Assembly (NCBI RefSeq): GCF_052857255.1
Contig: NC_135504.1
Coordinates: 146,222,121-146,286,120 of the forward strand
Source: Amblyomma americanum
Lineage: Eukaryota > Arthropoda > Arachnida > Ixodida > Ixodidae
Reading direction: 5' to 3'
Length of the DNA: 64,000 nucleotides
Below the pieces are notes generated by a model. The model saw only the letters and a list, made by a program, of their open reading frames with translations. It searched no databases and was not told the origin of the DNA. The translations under genes were made by a program, and so were the position numbers. Below are positions 56,802-64,000 of this stretch, piece by piece (the stretch's first letter is position 1; each line of letters begins with the position of its first letter).

Positions 56802-59800
56802 ATAAGAGAAAAAGTTTTAAAGGCATGTCACAGGGACACTTGTAAAACCGATGTGTTCAGATTTACCTCGTTTCGGTCTAAAACAGATTGTTTCGCTGGA
56901 CTAAGCACGAATACATGCTTTTCGCGCAGTTATTAGAGAAAAAAAATTTTGACGCGTATCAGAGGAACACTTGTAAAATCGATGTGTTGTGATTTAGCTC
57001 GTTTCGGTCTAAAACAGCTTGTTTCGCTGTATTAAGCAGGAATACATGCTTTTCGCGCAGTTATAAGAGAAAAAGTTTTAAATGCATGTCACAGGGACAT
57101 TTGTAAAACCGATGTGTTCAGATTTACCTCGTTTCGGTCTAAAACAGCTTGTTTCGTTGGACTAAGCACGAATACATGCTTTTCGCGCAGTTATAAGAGA
57201 AAAAGTTTTGACGCGTATCAGAGGAACACTTGTAAAACCGATGTGTTGTGATTTAGCTCGTTTCGGTCTAAAACAGCTTGTTTCGCTGTATTAAGCAGGA
57301 ATACATGCTTTTCGCGCAGTTATAAGAGAAAACGTTTTACAGGCATGTCACAGGCACACTTGTAAAACCGATGTGTTCAGATTTAGCTCATCTCGGTCTA
57401 AAACAGCTTGTTTCGTTGTATTAAGCACGAATACATGCTTTTCGCGCAGTTATAAGAGAAAAAGTTTTGACGCGTATCAGAGGAACACTTGTAAAACCGA
57501 TATGTTGTGATTTAGCTCTTTTCGTATTATTAAGCAAGAATACGTGCTTTTCGCGCAGTTATAAGAGAAAAAAGTTTTGACGCGTATCACATGGACACTT
57601 GTAAAACCGGTGTTCAGATCTAGATCGTTTTGGTCTAAAACAGCTAGTGTCGTTGTATTAAGCACGAATACAATCTTTTCGCGCAGTTATAAGTGAAAAA
57701 GTCTTGACGCGTATCACATGGACACTTTTAAAACCGATGTGTTCAGATTTAGCTCGTTTTGGTCTAAAACAGCTTGTTTCGTTGTATTAAGCACGAATAC
57801 ATTCTTTTCGCGCAGTTATAAGAGAAAAAGTTTTGACGCGTATCAGAGGAACACTTGTAAAACCGATGTGTTGTGATTTAGCTCATTTCGGTCTAAAACA
57901 GCTTGTTTCGCTGTATTAAGGAAGAATACATGCTTTTCGCGCAGTTATAAGAGAAAAAGTTTTGACGTGTGTCACAGGGATACTTTTAAAACCGATGTGT
58001 TCAGATTTAGCTCGTTTCGATCTAAAACAGCTTGTTTCGTGGTATTAAGCAGGAATATATGCTTTTCGCGCAGTTATAAGAGAAAAAGTTTAGACGCGTA
58101 TCAGAGGAACACTTGTAAAACCGATGTGTTGTGATTTAGCTCGTTTCGGTCTAAAACAGCTTGTTTCGCTGTATTAAGCAAGAATACATGCTTTTCGCGC
58201 AGTTATAAGAGAAAAAGTTTTGACGCGTATCAGAGGAACACTTGTAAAACCGATGTGTTGTGATTTAGCTCGTTTCGGTCTAAAACAGCTTGTTTCGCTG
58301 TATTAAGCAGGAATACATGCTTTTCGCGCAGTTATAAGAGAAAACGTTTTACAGGCATGTCACAGGCACACTTGTAAAACCGATGTGTTCAGATTTAGCT
58401 CATCTCGGTCCAAAACAGCTTGTTTCGTTGTATTAAGCACGAATACATGCTTTTCGCGCAGTTATAAGAGAAAAAGTTTTGACGCGTATCAGAGGAACAC
58501 TTGTAAAACCGATATGTTGTGATTTAGCTCTTTTCGTATTATTAAGCAAGAATACGTGCTTTTCGCGCAGTTATAAGAGAAAAAAGTTTTGACGCGTATC
58601 ACATGGACACTTGTAAAACCGGTGTTCAGATCTAGATCGTTTTGGTCTAAAACAGCTAGTGTCGTTGTATTAAGCACGAATACAATCTTTTCGCGCAGTT
58701 ATAAGTGAAAAAGTCTTGACGCGTATCACATGGACACTTTTAAAACCGATGTGTTCAGATTTAGCTCGTTTTGGTCTAAAACAGCTTGTTTCGTTGTATT
58801 AAGCACGAATACATTCTTTTCGCGCAGTTATAAGAGAAAAAGTTTTGACGCGTATCAGAGGAACACTTGTAAAACCGATGTGTTGTGATTTAGCTCATTT
58901 CGGTCTAAAACAGCTTGTTTCGCTGTATTAAGGAAGAATACATGCTTTTCGCGCAGTTATAAGAGAAAAAGTTTTGACGTGTGTCACAGGGATACTTGTA
59001 AAACCGATGTGTTCAGATTTAGCTCGTTTCGATCTAAAACAGCTTGTTTCGTGGTATTAAGCAGGAATATATGCTTTTCGCGCAGTTATAAGAGAAAAAG
59101 TTTAGACGCGTATCAGAGGAACACTTGTAAAACCGATGTGTTGTGATTTAGCTCGTTTCGGTCTAAAACAGCTTGTTTCGCTGTATTAAGCAAGAATACA
59201 TGCTTTTCGCGCAGTTATAAGAGAAAAAGTTTTGACGCGTGTCACAGGGACACTTTTAATACCGATGTGTTCAGATTTAGCTCGTTTCGGTCCAAAACAG
59301 CTTGTTTCGTTGTATAAAGCACGAATACAAGCTTTTCGCGCAGTTATAAGAGAAAAAGTTTTGACGCGTATCAGAGGAACACTTGTAAAACCGATGTGTT
59401 GTGATTTAGCTCGTTTCGATCTAAAACAGCATGTTTCGCTGTATTAAGCAAGAATACATGCTTTTCGCGCAGTTATAAGAGAAAAAGTTTTGACGCGTAT
59501 CAGAGGAACACTTGTAAAACCGATGTGTTGTGATTTAGCTCATTTCGGTCTAAAACAGCTTGTTTCGCTGTATTAAGGAAGAATACATGCTTTTCGCGCA
59601 GTTATAAGAGAAAAAGTTTTGACGCGTGTCACAGGAATGCTTTTAAAACCGATGTGTTCAGATTTAGCTCGTTTCGGTCTAAAACAGCTTGTTTCGTTGT
59701 ATTAAGCAGGAATATATGCTTTTCGCGCAGTTATAAGAGAAAAAGTTTAGACGCGTATCAGAGGAACACTTGTAAAACCGATGTGTTGTGATTTAGCTCG

Positions 59801-62800
59801 TTTCGGTCTAAAACAGCTTGTTTCGCTGTATTAAGCAAGAATACATGCTTTTCGCGCAGTTATAAGAGAAAAAGTTTTGACGCGTATCAGAGGAACACTT
59901 GTAAAACCGATGTGTTGTGATTTAGCTCGTTTCGGTCTAAAACAGCTTGTTTCGCTGTATTAAGCAGGAATACATGCTTTTCGCGCAGTTATAAGAGAAA
60001 ACGTTTTACAGGCATGTCACAGGCACACTTGTAAAACCGATGTGTTCAGATTTAGCTCATCTCGGTCCAAAACAGCTTGTTTCGTTGTATTAAGCACGAA
60101 TACATGCTTTTCGCGCAGTTATAAGAGAAAAAGTTTTGACGCGTATCAGAGGAACACTTGTAAAACCGATATGTTGTGATTTAGCTCTTTTCGTATTATT
60201 AAGCAAGAATACGTGCTTTTCGCGCAGTTATAAGAGAAAAAAGTTTTGACGCGTATCACATGGACACTTGTAAAACCGGTGTTCAGATCTAGATCGTTTT
60301 GGTCTAAAACAGCTAGTGTCGTTGTATTAAGCACGAATACAATCTTTTCGCGCAGTTATAAGTGAAAAAGTCTTGACGCGTATCACATGGACACTTTTAA
60401 AACCGATGTGTTCAGATTTAGCTCGTTTTGGTCTAAAACAGCTTGTTTCGTTGTATTAAGCACGAATACATTCTTTTCGCGCAGTTATAAGAGAAAAAGT
60501 TTTGACGCGTATCAGAGGAACACTTGTAAAACCGATGTGTTGTGATTTAGCTCATTTCGGTCTAAAACAGCTTGTTTCGCTGTATTAAGGAAGAATACAT
60601 GCTTTTCGCGCAGTTATAAGAGAAAAAGTTTTGACGTGTGTCACAGGGATACTTGTAAAACCGATGTGTTCAGATTTAGCTCGTTTCGATCTAAAACAGC
60701 TTGTTTCGTGGTATTAAGCAGGAATATATGCTTTTCGCGCAGTTATAAGAGAAAAAGTTTAGACGCGTATCAGAGGAACACTTGTAAAACCGATGTGTTG
60801 TGATTTAGCTCGTTTCGGTCTAAAACAGCTTGTTTCGCTGTATTAAGCAAGAATACATGCTTTTCGCGCAGTTATAAGAGAAAAAGTTTTGACGCGTGTC
60901 ACAGGGACACTTTTAATACCGATGTGTTCAGATTTAGCTCGTTTCGGTCCAAAACAGCTTGTTTCGTTGTATAAAGCACGAATACAAGCTTTTCGCGCAG
61001 TTATAAGAGAAAAAGTTTTGACGCGTATCAGAGGAACACTTGTAAAACCGATGTGTTGTGATTTAGCTCGTTTCGATCTAAAACAGCATGTTTCGCTGTA
61101 TTAAGCAAGAATACATGCTTTTCGCGCAGTTATAAGAGAAAAAGTTTTGACGCGTATCAGAGGAACACTTGTAAAACCGATGTGTTGTGATTTAGCTCAT
61201 TTCGGTCTAAAACAGCTTGTTTCGCTGTATTAAGGAAGAATACATGCTTTTCGCGCAGTTATAAGAGAAAAAGTTTTGACGCGTGTCACAGGAATGCTTT
61301 TAAAACCGATGTGTTCAGATTTAGCTCGTTTCGGTCTAAAACAGCTTGTTTCGTTGTATTAAGCAGGAATATATGCTTTTCGCGCAGTTATAAGAGAAAA
61401 AGTTTAGACGCGTATCAGAGGAACACTTGTAAAACCGATGTGTTGTGATTTAGCTCGTTTCGGTCTAAAACAACTTGTTTCGCCGTATTAAGCAAGAATA
61501 CATGCTTTTCGCGCAGTTATAAGAGAAAAAGTTTTGACGCGTGTCACAGGGACACTTTTAATACCGATGTGTTCAGATTTAGCTCGTTTCGGTCTAAAAC
61601 AGGTTTTTTCGTTGTATAAAGCACGAATACAAGCTTTTCGCGCAGTTATAGAAGAAAAAGTTTTGACGCGTATTAGAGAGACACTTGTAAAACCGATGTG
61701 TTGTGATTTATCTCGTTTCGGTCTAAAACACCTTGTTTCGTTGTATTAAGCACGAATACATGCTTTTCGCGCAGTTATAAAGAGAAAACGTTTTGACGCG
61801 TATCAGAGGAACACTTGTAAAACCGATGTGTTGCGATTTAGCTCGTTTCGGTCTAAAACAGCTTGTTTCGCTGTATTAACCAAGAATACATGCTTTTCGC
61901 GCAGTTATAAGAGAAAAAGTTTTGACGCGTATCAGAGGAACACTTGCAAAACCGATGTGTTCAGATTTACCTCTTTTCGGACTAAAACAGCTTGTTTCGC
62001 ACGAATACATGCTTTTCGCGCCGTTATAAGAGAAAAAGTTTTGACGCGTATCACTTGGACACTTGGAAAACCGATGTGTTCAGATCTAGCTCATTTTGGT
62101 CTAAAACAGCTTGTTTCGTTGTATTAAGCACGAATACATGCTTTTCGCGCAGTTATAAGAGAAAAAGTTTTTACGCGTATCAGAGGAACACTTGTAAAAC
62201 CGATGTGTTCAGATTTTGCTCGTTTCGGTCTAAAACAGCTTGTGTCGTTGTATTAAGCACGAATACATGCTTTACGCGCAGTTATAGAAGAAAAAGTTTT
62301 GACGCGTATTAGACACTTGTAAAACCGATGTGTTGTGATTTAGCTCGTTTCGGTCTAAAACACCTTGTTTCGTTGTATTAAGCACGAATACATGCTTTTC
62401 GCGCAGTTATAAAGAGAAAACGTTTTGACGCGTATCAGAGGAACACTTGTAAAACCGATGTTTGCGATTTAGCTCGTTTCGGTCTAAAACAGCTTGTTTC
62501 GCTGTATTAACCAAGAATACATGCTTTTCGCGCAGTTATAAGAGAAAAAGTTTTGACGCGTATCAGAGGAACACTTGTAAAACCGATGTGTTGTGATTTA
62601 GCTCATTTCGGTCTAAAACAGCTTGTTTAGCTGTATTAAGCAAGAATACATGCTTTTCGCGCAGTTATATGAGAAAAAGTTTTGACGCGTGTCACAGGGA
62701 CACTTGTAAAACCGATGTGTTCAGATTTTGCTCGTTTCGGTCTAAAACAGCTTGTGTCGTTGTATTAAGCACGAATACATGCTTTACGCGCAGTTATAGA

Positions 62801-64000
62801 AGAAAAAGTTTTGACGCGTATTAGAGAGACACTTGTAAAACATATGTGTTGTGATTTAGCTCGTTTCGGTCTGAAACAGCTTGTTTCGTTGTATTAAGCA
62901 CGAATACATGCTTTTCGCGCAGTTATAAGAGAAAACGTTTTGACGCGTATCAGAGGAACACTTGTAAAACCGATGTGTTGTGATTTAGCTCGTTTCGGTC
63001 TAAAACAGCTTGTTTCGCTGTATTAACCAAGAATACATGCTTTTCGCGCAGTTATAAGAGAAAAAGTTTTGACGCGTGTCACAGGGACACTTGTAAAACC
63101 GATGTGTTCAGATTTAGCCCGTTTCGGTCTAAAACAGCTTGTTTCGTTGTATTAAGCAGGAATACATGCTTTTCGCGCAGTTATAAGAGAAAAAGTTTTA
63201 AATGCATGTCACAGGAACACTTGTAAAACCGATGTGTTCAGATTTACCTCGTTTCGGTCTAAAACAGCTTGTTTCGTTGGACTAAGCACGAATACATGGT
63301 TTTCGCGCAGTTATAAGAGAAAAAGTTTTGACGCGTATCAGAGAAACACTTGTAAAACCGATGTGTTGTGATTTAGCTCGTTTCGGTCTAAAACAGCTTG
63401 TTTCGCTGTATTAAGCAGGAATATTTGCTTTTCGCGCAGTATAAGAGAAAAAGTTTTGAGGCGTCTCACAGGGACACTTTTAATACCGATGTGTTCAGAT
63501 TTAGCTCGTTTCGGTCTAAAACAGCTTGTTTCGTTGTATAAAGCACGAATACAAGCTTTTCGCGCAGTTATAAGAGAATAAGTTTTGACGCGTATCAGAG
63601 GAACACTTGTAAAACCGATGTGTTGTGATTTAGCTCGTTTCGGTCTAAAACAGCATGATTCGCTGTATTAAGCAAGAATACATGCTTTTCGCGCAGATAT
63701 AAGAGAAAAAGTGTTCAGATTTACCTCTTTTCGGACTAAAACAGCTTGTTTCGTTGTATTAGGCACGAATACATGCTTTTCGCGCAGTTATAAGAGAAAA
63801 AGTTTTGACGCGTATCACATGGACACTTGGAAAACCGATGTGTTCAGATCTAGCTCATTTTGGTCTAAAACAGCTTGTTTCGTAGTATTAGGCACGAATA
63901 CATGCTTTTCGTGCAGTTATAAGAGAAAAAGTTTTGACGCGTACCAGAGGAACACTTGTAAAACCGATGTGTTGTGATTTAGCTCATTTCGGTCTAAAAC
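56802..64000. repeat. 129-bp satellite, right block, about 56 monomers
   Basis: It starts with the right PLE-A target duplication and continues to the window end. Higher-order copies are marked by the monomer lacking 20 nt (about 57522, 58534 and 60191). The spacings are 1012 and 1657 bp, equal to 7 and 12 full monomers plus one 109-bp monomer. 59232-59447 and 60889-61104 are the same cassette 1657 bp apart. A short monomer at about 61990 has lost GTTGTATTAA. The last part, 61700-63970, resembles 10500-12100. Confidence 0.95.
57616..57622. other. empty target site of NLR-1 (paralogous copy)
   Basis: In this copy GGTGTTC is followed by AGATCTA and then GATCGTTTTGG. At 3634/8473 the same flanks are separated by NLR-1 and AGATCTA is gone. 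Confidence 0.8.

Noticed and set aside
1..64000. tRNA-derived SINEs, tRNA or rRNA genes, or a host protein gene
   Set aside because: No B-box-like tRNA pattern, rRNA segment or non-transposon coding region was recognised by eye on either strand.

Overview
The window is eukaryotic repeat DNA with no ordinary host gene. About 49 kb of the 64 kb is one tandem satellite with a monomer of about 129 bp. The rest is a few retroelements inserted into it: two families of Penelope-like element (PLE) that carry a GIY-YIG endonuclease, and two APE-type non-LTR retrotransposons of the CR1/L2-Jockey kind. This combination fits an arthropod. The PLE endonuclease type and the non-LTR 3' end resemble what I remember from hard ticks (Ixodidae), so a tick is my best guess. 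That is inference, since no unique host gene is present.

Layout. 1-116: 3' tail of PLE family B, + strand. 117-459: satellite. 460-2820: PLE family A, copy 1, a head-to-head inverted structure. 2821-3634: satellite. 3635-8472: a full-length non-LTR element, called NLR-1 here. It has an ORF1 with a PHD-like zinc finger, an ORF2 with APE and RT, and a poly(A) tail. 8473-48822: about 40 kb of uninterrupted satellite, roughly 313 monomers, with nested higher-order repeats. 48823-54225: PLE-B, itself interrupted by a second full-length non-LTR element (NLR-2, 48970-53454, minus strand). NLR-2 has TATA-bearing tandem 5' units, an ORF1 with a 2A-like motif and an intact ORF2. 54226-54440: satellite. 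54441-56801: PLE-A, copy 2. 56802-64000: satellite.

History that can be read. Bases 1-3634 plus 8473 to about 8930 are a second copy of 54117 to about 58070. The right-hand copy still has the empty target of NLR-1 at 57616-57622, so NLR-1 is younger than the duplication. PLE-A sits between 13-bp and PLE-B between 11-bp target duplications, so each inverted PLE structure went in as one unit. NLR-2 landed in PLE-B later. Satellite copies differ from each other by whole monomers (multiples of 129 bp), as expected from unequal exchange.

The most interesting biology is how the two non-LTR elements link ORF1 to ORF2. In NLR-1 the ORF1 stop codon lies inside a GTGAGC donor-like site, followed by a pyrimidine tract and a tandem TAGCAG acceptor; removing the 53 or 56 nt between would fuse ORF1 to ORF2 in frame. 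In NLR-2, ORF1 and ORF2 share one frame and are separated by a single TGA, with no ATG ahead of the start of the APE domain. No tRNA, rRNA or CRISPR was seen.
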